64,000 bases of DNA from Galerina marginata (lineage: Eukaryota; Basidiomycota; Agaricomycetes; Agaricales; Galerinaceae), in NCBI GenBank assembly GCA_023014335.1, contig JAECYW010000015.1, positions 1-64,000 of the forward strand. The letters run 5' to 3'. Below the pieces are notes generated by a model. It saw only the letters and a list, made by a program, of their open reading frames with translations. It ran no database searches and was not told the origin of the DNA. Shown one piece after another: positions 1 through 11,298 of the stretch (its first letter is position 1; every line of letters starts with the position of its first letter). The position numbers and the translations under genes are program-made.

Positions 1-1
1 T

Positions 2-1027
2 CCTGCCCATGCCAAACTCCAGGTCGGCGTTTTTGTCGCTGCCTTTCAAGATGCTGTAAATCGTGCGAGGCAACTGGAGGTAATCACATCCATGAGTGTC
101 CCACTGGGATTCCCGTCTCGCTTTTTGGTGTCCATTGACGAAGGACCTCCTCCGTCGGAAGTACTGAAGAAGTTGCTATCGAGGCGCATGATTACTGTTG
201 ACGATCCTCCAGAGCAATTGGACCCGAGGGTGAGTGCCTGCATATTATTCCTTATACGCCTGTCCTAAATTGAAATTGGTTTCCAACTAGACCTTTCTAG
301 AGCACATAACAAATTTATCTGCGGTTGCGATTCATTTTCATAGACGGCCAAAAGGACATAGGACGCCTGTAACTAATCCCTCCAATTCTCATACATGGAC
401 CTTAAACCGTCTGTCAGCAACTGCAATGACTTCCACCTATGCATCAGACTTGGTGCTATTCCTTGATTACGAGGATGAGTTCGCCTTAGGTACCAAAGTG
501 CACCAAGTCTATGTCGGCCTGCTTGACAGCAGACTGAACCCTCCTCGGTATCACACGAAGCGCGTGGTCATGAAAATGGCATGCAACTTACATGAGAGGA
601 CTCGGTTGCGGAAAGAGTACAATCTACTTTCTAATAGTGAAACGGCGCCACCAAGAGCACAAATACAGGGACATGTTAATCGTCACGGGTGAGCTCTCTT
701 TTGCCCAGCCCTTTCGACCAAAACAGTAGCTGACTATTTGTCGGCAATAAAAGGTCGAAATACACAGAAGCCATAGCAACTCTTCACGGAGGGGGTTTTG
801 TCCACAAAAATATCAACAACACTCACGTCTTGTTGGACCTTGGCGCAACCAAGAAAGTACCCAAGTTCATTAGCTTGGCAGGATGCGAGAAATCAGATTC
901 TCCAACGGATAAAGTCAAAGATATTCAATCTCTAAACGATGCATTAGGTCGATCCTCTCAGGCGGTACAACAAGCAGTCCAGAATCCACTTGCTGGACGA
1001 ATTTTGGAAACAGACATCCTCTTCTAG
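2..1027 (+). CDS. Kinase-like (probable pseudokinase) protein, C-terminal part; 5' end outside window
   Basis: Three exons are seen, 2-229, 291-688 and 754-1027, with GT-AG introns between; together they give 299 codons plus stop in one frame, and the reading frame is open to the left edge. The last exon carries FVHKNINNTHVLLD, which aligns with the catalytic loop HRDxKxxNhLhD of protein kinases. The usual catalytic Asp is Asn here (HKN), so phosphotransfer is doubtful. Upstream, VVMKMACNLHERTRLRKEY looks like the VAIK lysine and the following helix. Such kinase-like genes are much expanded in Agaricomycetes; substrate and role are unknown. It converges on the next gene, also kinase-like. No frameshift was seen. 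I infer family only; exact membership would need a profile search. Confidence 0.6.
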
Positions 1028-1706
1028 ACTGTAAATTGGTAACTGGTAATAGATTTGACTGACTACGTCAAAGGTCGGAAGAACCTTCGCGTTCGTTATT
1101 ATCCCATATTCTTCTTCCGTCAAGCACCAACGCATACAACAAAACTACCCCCCTTCGTTTGCGAGATTATTCGCCATTACATTACTCGACTTCGACGAGT
1201 TGGAGAGAAGACGAAGCGCCGAACATGTGCCTGTTCGCCATCCCCATAGCAAAGGCGCCGATACCAGAATATCGTCAATCTTACTTAGTGCACCTGGCAC
1301 AGCGACAGATGCCGGTAATGACTTCTGCAAGGTTTCTGCTCTAAGGCTTCCGTTGGTCTTCGCGCCGATATTCCTGACTTTCAACCGGCTGGGTCATTAT
1401 TGTAAGCAAGGCCACCCATAACGTCCCGTAAGACATTGAATGATGAAGGGAGTTGCTGGATCTCACAGTTGCAAGAGTGTCTGGATGAAGGAAATGAATA
1501 TGTAGTTTCAATTTTGTAAGCGTTGCCCTTCGATAATTGCCATTCGGCTGGTCAGCGCTAGTCAGCGCCTGGTCCTTCGTCGTGAGCTCAATCCGACTAT
1601 TATTTAAAAGCAATTATTTAAAAGCAATATACAAATATACAACTAAAAGATAGGGCTATCCGAAATATAGAGATACTATCAAGGAAACAACTAAATGTAT
1701 GTAGAT
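1028..1706. other. Intergenic, no gene recognised
   Basis: Space between two convergent kinase-like genes. Short open frames on both strands show no family resemblance. A direct repeat of attatttaaaagcaat is present at about 1600-1628. Confidence 0.5.
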
Positions 1707-3990
1707 TCACGGATAGTAATTTTTTTGTTGATATCGCCCTTCGAGAACAGCATTCATGCATATAATCTCCTGCTCCTTCTTGTCTTCATAAACATCGTTA
1801 TCGGCACAGTCAAAGTCAATAATGAAAACCTGATGGTCGGAGTTGACGAGAAGGTTATCAGCCCGAATGTCATGATGCCTGATGCCGGCGCGGTGTATGC
1901 TATTCAAAGCCCGTAAAAAGGAGTCCCTGAAAAAGCGAAGCTTATTCAGAAACAGCAAATGAGAGTAAATGATTAAAAAAACAATTGTACTTCTCTTCAC
2001 TGGTAGTCACCACCTGGACAGCGTCTCCGCTGCGCTCCATCTCACGACGGCGAAGTGACACACCTCCATCCGACATAAGTATAGCCAAAGCCGAGGATTC
2101 CCGGTCTTTAAAAAGGCCATGCACAGTAACAATACCCTCGACACCTTCCTGCTTTGAGAGATGCTGGTAAATCTGGAATTCGTGATACAATTTTTCCATT
2201 TGTTCGAAAGAAAACGCGAGCTTGAAAATAAGGTTCTGCGTTAAGATTTCACCCGATTCCAGAACAACCTCCAACGTAGCAGGATGAACAACGCCAACAG
2301 CACCGCGGCCGAGTGGTTCTTTTAGGGTGAGGGAGAAATATTCGTGGGCACGATATTTGGCTTTCACCTTGGGATTATCCACCTCATTCATTAGACCAGG
2401 AGCACACAATGGCACAACGCGGGTGAACGAGGTCGGAACATATGAGCAAAACGCCCCGTATTCCAAGCTAACCAGCGCTAGCTGGCGTTTCGCCAGCTCT
2501 TCAGAGATCTTCAGAATCTGCAATTTGAGAATGGCATTGGGGCAAGGAGAGGTTACATACTTGATGAGGCTCATTTGGTTTAGATTGGGGGTTTTTCTTC
2601 CGCCGCTTGGAATCCGATATTTCTTTTGCTTCTAGGTGTTCTGAGGAGCGCTTTTGACCTACGTTTTGTGCATTGACACGTTCTTGACGTTCCAATGCAT
2701 CCTTAACAATCATGATGTGGAGACCAAGATGAAGCTTCCGATAATGAGGCTCTTGGATGTTGACTGTGTCGATTAGTCCAGACAGATATAGGGTTTGTGA
2801 TTCGCGGTGGCGAATGCCGATCCGCTCATAGCGTCCACAATTCAGGATGATGATGTGGAAATCGTGCATGGCCGCATTTGCCCACGCCTGCTGCAATAAT
2901 AACCAACGGCCGATAATGTTTATTGGCATCAGTGCACGCACCCGATTGAAGGAAGTGTCGAAAATCTGGTCGATATCGATCCTCTTCATAGTGAATTTTG
3001 TGGGGCGTGACCAACTTTGCCTTCACGTTGCGCTTTGTAGGTGGTAACGGCTGGCGTGGTTTTGCTTTTTTTCGGGGCCTTCAGAGATAGAGACGACAGG
3101 GCGTATTTGGCATCTGGAGGAGGCCGCTTGTGCGACATGGTTTTGGCTCCCATTGTGTGAGAATATTGCCATATAAATGCTGTGTCCTCCTTCATCGTTT
3201 GAAACATACCCATAGCGGCGTCTGTCATTGCGAACATGCCACGTCGCCAATCTAGAAGATTTTCTTGACAAGTCCAGGACCTTAGCCTTGGTCGCGTGGG
3301 AAGACAACTTTTAAGGTCTTCGTGAAGAGAAAGGGATCCATCCTGCCGTCTTACCGACACTTCAAGCCAAGATTGGGTGGTGAAATCGAAATGATTGCCT
3401 GTGGTCTCTCGGTGAACCTGAAGGACCCGACTTCCATGTGTCGCATTGCGGGTGACGGCAGACCTTGGATGCAAAAGCATGGCAAATGCGTGCTATGTAT
3501 TCACCGTAATAGAAGCTGACTGATATGGGCGTCGCGAAACTCCTTTGATCTCGTGTGGCGGGAAAACACATAACCATTGTTGGATAACTTGTGACCATCC
3601 TTTAGGAAGCCTCGGATCGCGTTATCGCATGCCTTGGAAAGTGACTGCGTAATTGATGGCAGATAGATCACGTTCTGTAGAACAAGGCTGGGCATGATGT
3701 GCCGGTCATAGAAGATTTGAGGAGGCTTTGGAGATATTGGCACCCCTTCTAGACGCTCCAAGTCGAGGATAATCCCAGGATCGTAGTTTGCTTCAAAAAT
3801 CTCCTTTAGACGAGGGTAAAAACGGGTCAGATATTGGTAGCATCAGGGGACAACTTCAACAGGTAGCTGGAGAGCTTTGTGCCAGTCTTGACAGAGGAAC
3901 AAAGGGCGAGGTTGAATTGCGTCCTCAGTCCTGCGACCTTGTATATGCTCTCACGATCAGCGTTCCGGCCCGGTATTCTACTTAAAGTTG
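1707..3990 (-). CDS. Protein-kinase-like protein of the agaricomycete expanded type
   Basis: Exons read right to left. Well supported are 2561-2989, 1991-2517 and 1707-1926, joined by introns 2518-2560 and 1927-1990. An upstream exon of about 3050-3480 joins 3525-3761 by an intron that starts GTGAATAC. The 5' part near 3800-3990 is open but its splice sites are unresolved. The kinase core is clear: a glycine loop LGRGAVGVVHPA, a candidate lysine in LIFKLAF, the loop HHDIRADNLLV with the catalytic Asp kept, and IIDFDCAD where DFG has become DFD. Before the core, AWANAAMHDFHIIILNCG and the following GIRHRESQTLYL match a conserved N-terminal block seen in these mushroom proteins. Whether it is active is unknown, because the metal-binding motif is altered. 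It may carry damage in the 5' exons. Confidence 0.6.
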
Positions 3991-5224
3991 AACATGAAGC
4001 ATTTACTTAGTACCTTCACACTCGAGACCTTCCAAGTAAACAGGCAGATCGTGCAGGCGAATTGAAACAAGGTAAATACTCTAATTTGCTTGTCTGCCCT
4101 CTTTGATTAGCATCGTAATCAGCAGCCGAGTTTCGAGATTCTATTGCCAGCGGAATTCCTTAGATCATCGCCCTCCTCAGTGCTAGCAGCCCTTTAGTTC
4201 GTAAGGCGGTTGGAGATTCAGTTGCCCAACTTTCGGAGCAAGATATGTACGACATCTAATATCTGGTCTCGTGGCGTTGCTGATGAGCATGGAATCATCG
4301 CAGCTGAGTTTCGACGGTCTATTCGGCTTGCCTTTTCCTCAGATTATCGCCCTCTTCAACGATAAGGACGAGGAGATTCGACACGCTGGTTCACGATCCG
4401 TGTCGAATAATGGTAAAGGACTTGCTTCTCATCTCAGCCTAGCTTACAAGTTTCCCATTCAGCCGACTTTTTCGAACCCATCCCGGATGCCATGCCTCAG
4501 ATCGGTGATAAAAGCACTCGTATGGCCGGTGCAAGTTTGGTGGTGAACCGTTGAAGCAAGGTAAAGTGAAAGGTTTCTAGTTCTATGCAAGCGCCACTGA
4601 CCAGAAAGAATCCCAGGCGACATCTGAGCCAAGCACGGCATCTACACCATACCCTGACCACGGAGGGCACATCACCAACTGTACGCTCTCTCACACCTTG
4701 CCTTTATTTTCGTCCCAATTTTATCTTTCTTTTCTTTCTATAGTCTGGTATCACAAAGACTTCCAAGACCGCGTCCTCTGACTCTGGACCTCACTCGCAA
4801 AGCACTATAGAAACCACAAATACATCGCAAGCTACAACCCGCTCAACAGGCCCACCGACGCCAAACACACTCGCGTCATCGCCGTCTATTCTGCCGTGCA
4901 CACCGCCATCCGCGCTGTCGACCCGACCACGGGATCTTCTTCGACGGCAAACACCTTCGCATCTGACTTTTCGCACTTCGGGGATGCACAAAAGAAGTGT
5001 GAACAATACCGCGTACTCGATCCACGACTATTCGTCCTTTGGGTTATCAGGCGCGCAGGAAGTACATGACCAAGACCGCGGTGTAAAGTACTCAAAGATC
5101 AAGTGGACCATTACAAAAAGGGTACACCCATCATGACTTATCTATCGACACAGATAATTGTGTCCATAAATTCCGCTACACCAAAGGGTCTTGTCCGTTA
5201 GGGTTACTTATTGAGCTTCTAATT
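3991..5224. other. No gene recognised; possible left extension of the UTP20 relic
   Basis: Scattered frames only. At 4350-4420 a + frame reads FNDKDEEIRHAGSRSV, which resembles a HEAT-type repeat and could be a further remnant of the UTP20 copy downstream, but this is weak. Confidence 0.35.
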
Positions 5225-7790
5225 GCCGTTTCCGTTCTCAAATGGTCGCTTTCGCCCTTCATTTGCCGCGATTTCTCGCTTTATATCCATCTCGCATTCA
5301 CGTCCTCTTCGAATGGCGGGTCTGCGCCTCTTGGATAGCAGGCTCATCGCACGACCAGGTGGAGGTGTTCAAGCGGTGCCTGCAAAGCGAAGAGGTTTCT
5401 CGTGACATCTAAGGCGTCAGACAGAGGAGTGATAAGGATAGTACACAGGCTGTGGGCGACGAAGGAAAGGAGCGGACCTCTGTGCGAGGGTGGTTGATTG
5501 CTCAGCTGAAAGTTAACCTGAGACCGCTATGGACGCCGGCTGCCGTTGCACTTGGGTCGTTGTTGCAGCGGTTCGGCGATTTGGTTGTGGAGGTTGCTCT
5601 TCAAGGAGCCGAAGAAGGCTACTTTGGATGTTCCGAACCACAACTTGAATGTTTCGGCGTCAGAGTCAACGTCTTCTCTAGAGTCTGGACTATCAGCTCC
5701 TTTCACACTAGGGAATGCTCGCATTAGCAGAGAAGGATAACCATGACTCCATTCTCCAAGTTCTCCCAGTCCCAAGGCACACTATACAACGGATACTTTC
5801 CAATCATTCTAAATCGCCTACCTTTTCCCAATCGGACCACGCTCTTCAGACATATCCTATTTGTCTGTTGACCGCACTCAACCCCATATGATTCTCCTTG
5901 GAGATGTGTTGAAGAACTTGGGTTCAAGGCTTGAAAGATCCTGGCCTGCATTGTTTGGAATGTTGGTCAATGTGACTGCAACCTTACAAGCTCGGATAGA
6001 TGACACAATACAAGGGAAATTGGGGGATACTGAAGGAGACGACATTATGTCGAAGAAACAGGGGCCGACGGACTGCTTCAAAGGCCAATCCGATCGATAA
6101 GGCAGCGGGCCTTAAACGATTCGCGGATTTCTCTGCATTCCCATTCTTTTGAATTCTCACCATTATTGCCCGTTTTTGCGAAGTTGATCTCACCAAGGCT
6201 GCCAGCTCTTGATTGGGAGATCGCCTGAGCCCCTTCTGCTCTGTTGGAGCTGTTCCACGTCTGGATAGTTTTGAATGTTTTATTGCCCCCAACGGTCAAG
6301 CCTTCACGTCAAACCAGATCTTGTCTGAGATTGCCAATACTCCAACTCGGAACAGGCATCCTCTATTACGAAGACCTGCCAAGATTATACCTGAAAACAG
6401 TGAAAGTCGTGTTTTCTTGAATTATCGCATGTTTGATTCCAGATATGAAAGACAAGACGAGCGCGACATACCAGAAGACGTATGGGTTGGATCACAGCCT
6501 GTCAGCGCAACCTCTTCTCTACATTTCGTCGCGGATGAACCTAACTCGAATATCGACTCAGCACGTTTACGTCCTTGAGTGAGACCCTGTACAAGACGAT
6601 CTCATTTTCCGACTGGTTGCCCATTCTACACAACGTGCTCAACTTCATTCAAGGCCTGGCTACCCGCAATAGTGCTTCGTATGCAATGCGTCATTTCGTC
6701 GACTTCGTTGCCGCTAATGCGTCTGCCAATGACGGAGAAACCTTCCTTAAGGTGCTCTATCCCGATCTAAAGAACGCTTTACCTTCGAAGAACGAACTCG
6801 TTCGAGCGGAGATCCTTGGTTAGCAGTCGACAAATGCACGAATTTGGCGCTTTTAGAAGTTCTACTGGAAGCTGGCGACGAAGAAGCCAATTTCTTCAAC
6901 AACATCCTCCATATCCAAGTTCGTCGACGTTCTAGAGCACTTCGTCAGTTGGCGGATCACCGCGACCAAGGACACTTGCGGAGTACAACCATCGCAGAGA
7001 TCTTTGTGCCCCTTGTTAGCTAAATTGGGTCGACCTCTTCTTTGCTCTGCTCGACAATTTTCACTTCTCGATGGAAAAAGCTGTCGCTGTTCCCGAGCCT
7101 ATAAATTAGGAAGCCATGGCTGAAGACGAGGACGATCCTTAGAGTGACACAGGCAGTCAAGAATACTGCACGAATTGCGGATGCCTTCTATCTTCCTACC
7201 CACTTGGAGGAATTCAGACAATGGACGACAATACCCGCATACCCATTCCCATCATTATCATTACACCCAAATCTCAGGAAACGAGAGATCTAACCAGCGA
7301 TTCTATCAACCGCATTGCCGTTGCCCTTGGGCCTTCTTACCTGCCCATCATTCTCCGAGAATTAGGAGCAGCCCTTTTGCATGGCCCATAACTTTATGTG
7401 CCTGCATATGCCTTGATAGTTCGGATCACATCTGGCGAACACGTGGAAGAGTTTTCAAAGTTCGACGACCGCCTCAACGACGCTTGCCTATGTCTTGGTT
7501 GAGGTCAGTTGACTCGATGGGCATCGTTGCAAAATATAAACATATCACACCTGCTGAGATCAGTAGCCTATCGCTTCCTGTGACGACGATCCTGCACCAG
7601 CCGTTTCTGAATTCAAACTCAAGTATTGACAAGTCTGCTCAACGTAAACCCAACCTCTCTCCGCTGCCTCACCCTCGAGCGTTTTTGATTGCCCAACATC
7701 GGTTGGATTCACCGTATCTTGGATTGTGTCCTCGAGCTGAGTCAAAAGTGTTTTGGAGATGCTGCTCCTGGGTGGGTGGGTCAGATCGAA
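5225..7790 (+). pseudogene. UTP20 (U3 snoRNP / SSU processome HEAT-repeat protein) degenerate copy
   Basis: Several separate + frame pieces match UTP20 in order. They are ATRNSASYAMRHFVDFVAA and SKNELVRAEILG (about 6650-6820), EEANFFNNILHIQ followed by a SRALRQLADH block (about 6880-6960), LRSTTIAEIFVPLV (about 6970-7020), and IAVALGPSYLPIILRELG (about 7305-7365). A weaker upstream match is LKVNLRPLWTPAAVALGSL, with the frame changing just after RFGDLV near 5590. UTP20 is a very large (about 2500 residue) nucleolar scaffold for 18S rRNA processing. Here the pieces lie in different frames and are broken by stops, and most of the protein is missing, so this is a decayed partial duplicate; the working gene must lie elsewhere. 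The family assignment rests on remembered conserved blocks, not on a search. Confidence 0.65.
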
Positions 7791-9213
7791 GCAGATTATC
7801 GGCGTAAGTTTTTATTTTCCTTACGAGGAGCAAGCTAGCTGATAAATTTATCGTAGATGACTTTGACACCCACTGCCATCTCCAATCTCAGTGTGAACGC
7901 GAAAGAGAGCTCGAGACGGCCGTTGTTATCCTGCCTGCATCCGCGTTACTCTCAAGAATGTCAACCTCGCATCGGCATCGGACCAAACGTCGTCTGAAAT
8001 CTTGCCAAACACTTCTCCTTACACCTGCACCTTAGCCATTGTTGGCGACTGGAACCTTGTTTTCTCAAGCTCGCGCACCCACCACCTTCTTTCCGCAGCG
8101 ACCGTTTCGAAGCGCAAGCAAAGCCACAGCTGCACTCGCCCAATTGCAAGGAGACACGCAGGCCCTTCCACCGCGTCAATGCTGGCTTACCGTGAGGTCT
8201 GCCAGGCCACTGCGTCTCAAACACCAGAGTCTTCACTGCCAGCGCCGTTGTTGATATTGCAGTAAGTTGGTGGTCGATCTCTTCTGTGGACGGTGGGAGA
8301 TACTGTGAGGATGAGGTCGAGATCCACTTCGATCTCATCGTCGGCGCCGGCTCCGGAGATAGACGAGAATATTGAGGTGGGAGTGGAATCTCAGGTCGAA
8401 GAAGGAACAAGGATTGTCATTGCCGTTGACTAGTCATAAGTCTGCCTCGAACATCGAGGTGGACAGACCTGCATCCGAGGTTCCTTCTCCTTCCACTGCC
8501 ACGCCTGTCGGACTCACTACCCCATGATCGACAGAAGGGTCACTGATCCCTCAGAGGAGCTGGAGCTGGAGAGTGTGCAGGTGTCATTACTGGGTGTCAG
8601 CTTGGCTTAGTTGATGGAGGGTGAAGGAGATCTGGTCCCTGCAGCTGGTGGTTCGAAGGGAGCGGACATGGGTGCTGATGGAGCTTTGGATGTGGATTTT
8701 GGGGTGACTTGGCTCGGATGAAGAGGTCAGGGTACAATTGATGTAGTGCAAGCTCCGTTCATATGGGCGAAGCAAGGGTATAAGAACATCATTCCGACAG
8801 CACCCGCGTAACCAATAGAGAGCAATGCTCATGAAAACCAGTTCACTAAAATATGGACTGTTACGTGGCAAATAAATTTACATTTCGACATAATAGGTGA
8901 AGATGGGTGTGCTGGAGAGCTCGAGGCCAATCCTTTAACCAAGCGAGGACCAAAAAGCGATCATTGTCCTTCTGGATCAACAAGTCGAAAGGACTGAGGG
9001 GTTACGGTCCTCCCAGCTCACTCATCCAATCCATCATATCGCCTCCACTTCCACCGTCTTTTACGGTGCCCGCCTAAGCCAAAGGTATAACACATGGTTG
9101 ATCGGACGGAGGAGCTAGACATTCGATGGAAACGGCCAGAACTTCCTTGAAAACACTGCATGATGTTCATCTATGGCGTCAGAATATAACATTTCAACTA
9201 GAAAAAACAAACA
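7791..9213. other. No gene recognised; contains a short dispersed repeat
   Basis: Short frames on both strands lack family features. About 8036-8095 resembles 12812-12890 (see repeat entries). Confidence 0.45.
8036..8095 (+). repeat. Dispersed repeat, copy 1
   Basis: Contains ttctcaagctcgcgcaccca followed by ccaccttctt; copy 2 at 12812-12890 has the same run with one substitution (cgt for cgc), and both are preceded by a similar attgytggcractgraac block. Copy 2 has an extra block of about 30 bp between the two shared parts. Confidence 0.5.
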
Positions 9214-11298
9214 CTAAGTACATATCGGACAAATTCCAAAGGAGGAATTACGCACTTGTAAACACTTTGGACGATTCTCTCCTGACAGGCTCCTGTGCCA
9301 CAAATATGCAGATCTTGCCCAGTCACAGAGCCATAGCCGCTCCAGTAGTGGGCATCGTAAATTAAGTTCAGCCTGAACATTTCTATGTTTAGTGTCCACA
9401 TCCATGGTACCACCTGCGGACCAGTCAATGGACAAAGAGTGCAGTTTGGATGGAAATGGAAGCTTGAGAAGATCATCCAAAAAAGTCTTTCAGAGTTTAA
9501 TGAGAAATGTTTAGTTGATAAAGATAAAGTGTCTTGACATACCGATTTGGTAGCGACAACGGTGTGGTCAAATTTTAATTTTAACCTAAGGGACAAATCT
9601 AAGTCTTGCAGACTCGGAAGCAAAGCAAACAATACTGCCAGATCACTGCACTCAATGGAGTTGAACTGGGTGGAAAACTCAGTCACATTTGTTAATTGGA
9701 GTGTGTGAGCAGGCGAGGACAAAACTTGCAAACAATTGAGAAGGGTTCCCGGTCTTGGCCTTGGTTGTTCAGGTGAATGCTGTATAAAGGCAACGGTCTG
9801 GAGGATCTGCCTAATAACACATGGAGGAGATCGTATGGGCCACTATAAAGTTCAAGGTTGGGCGGCGATGATTCAAGAGAAGGCTTTAAAGCTTCAGCAG
9901 TCCGCTTTCCCCCTTCACCCGGTATAAATCCAAAGAGAGGAAGTTGAATGAACCGAAGTGCCGGCATTTTGGAGAGGACCAGTGGTAATCGCATGAGCAT
10001 TTTTTCAGACCTGATAGCTATATCCGCCGTGGAGAGCGACATGAAAGGTCCTATTGAGGGGATGTCCTGGAAGAATATGGCAGATGCACGAGCTGGGCCA
10101 ACTTGAATGAACTCAAGGACATCTGAATCCAACATGGATAACCAACGATTGACACCTAGCATTTCTAGCTCATGGGGCCTGGCCATGTGCCAGAATCTTA
10201 AGGTAGTCAGGCAAAAGGATCTACCAGCTGGGGCTGAAGAAAGTAACTGGCAGCCGCTGAGGTCCATGTCTCGTAAACCCGGTAATCTTAACAATTGCCG
10301 CAACGCGAAGCATCTATTTCGGTATTGGCACACGTGAAACTCTGGGTGTTGGTAAAATTTGGTACCGCCTCGTAGAACTTGCGAACTAAAGAGTCGAGAG
10401 TGTCTGCTATTCCGACTGAAGATTTCGGAATGATTTGTTCGCCACTCAGCGGCCATGGGCACAAGTCAAGACGGCGCACAAAATTCGCAACTTGACCGGA
10501 GCTGTAAAATTTCAAGCGTTGGATTTCATGAGACGTCTCCTCTGGCGAAAGTGGAAACCACTCAGATCTTTTCCAGGCTCCCCGGAGTGTCGTTCTACAG
10601 AAAAAGGGTGGAAGACGAGGGTGCGATAAATGAGTGGAAGTGAAAGTGAGCGAAAAGCTTGGCATGTCAAAGAGACGTTGAACAACGCGGCTTGAGAAAA
10701 GTGCATCGTGATGTCCTCAAGTATATGAAACCAGAGATGAACGGGCAGGCCATCTAGGGCCGACTGAGAAATATGGGCGGATTCCGGGGCATGGTCTTGG
10801 GCTGTAAGCTTCAAGATCTCTTGTTGGCGACACTTGGCGACATTGCCAGTGGAAGCCAAGGGAGCACTTTCTAAGATCGACGCTGAGATCTATCTCATTG
10901 TTAGTACCGTTAAGCTGACTTTAAAGACTAGAGAAATGTACCTGTGGACTCCCCGTGTCTACCTCACCTTGGCCTCGATTATGCATCGGAAGGGTTTTCT
11001 GCTCGGTAGGGATAATTTCAATTCCTTGGGATAGTGAAGAGTGTTGTCTTAGAACCAAAATGGGGGCCTCGGGGTCGTTCTCCATGCCCGACCTAGTAAA
11101 AGCGCCTCTCATTTCCAAAGGATTCAACTTGGCTATGCCAGTGGTCGGTGTTTGCTGAGTAATATAGGTTTCTGTTCGTTCTTCGGCATTGTTGAGTCGC
11201 TGGGCTAGACTTCTCGCCTCTGACGCTGTTTCGGTTTGCAACCTCATATCCTCGAGGCGGATTTCCGACTGCTCGATATTCGCCCACATTTCGGACAT
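9214..11298 (-). pseudogene. F-box / leucine-rich-repeat-like protein, frameshifted
   Basis: Start ATG at 11298 opens an exon with a short coiled-coil-like N-terminus (MSEMWANIEQSEIRLEDM), then an intron 10890-10941 leads in frame to an F-box: LPVHLWFHILEDIT then LPLIYRTLVFHP. F-box proteins dock on SKP1 to select ubiquitination targets. The following 450 residues are leucine-rich, with LLRLPGLRDMDLSGC and LLPSLQDLDLSLRLKL resembling LRR segments. Continuity demands three frame changes with no usable intron: near 10606 (after LVFHP), near 10310 (before FALRQLL) and near 9740 (before CLQVLSS). A last intron of about 9482-9543 is normal and the frame ends at 9214. Either a young pseudogene or indel errors in the assembly; RPB1 in the same window shows no such errors, which favours a pseudogene. 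Confidence 0.65.
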
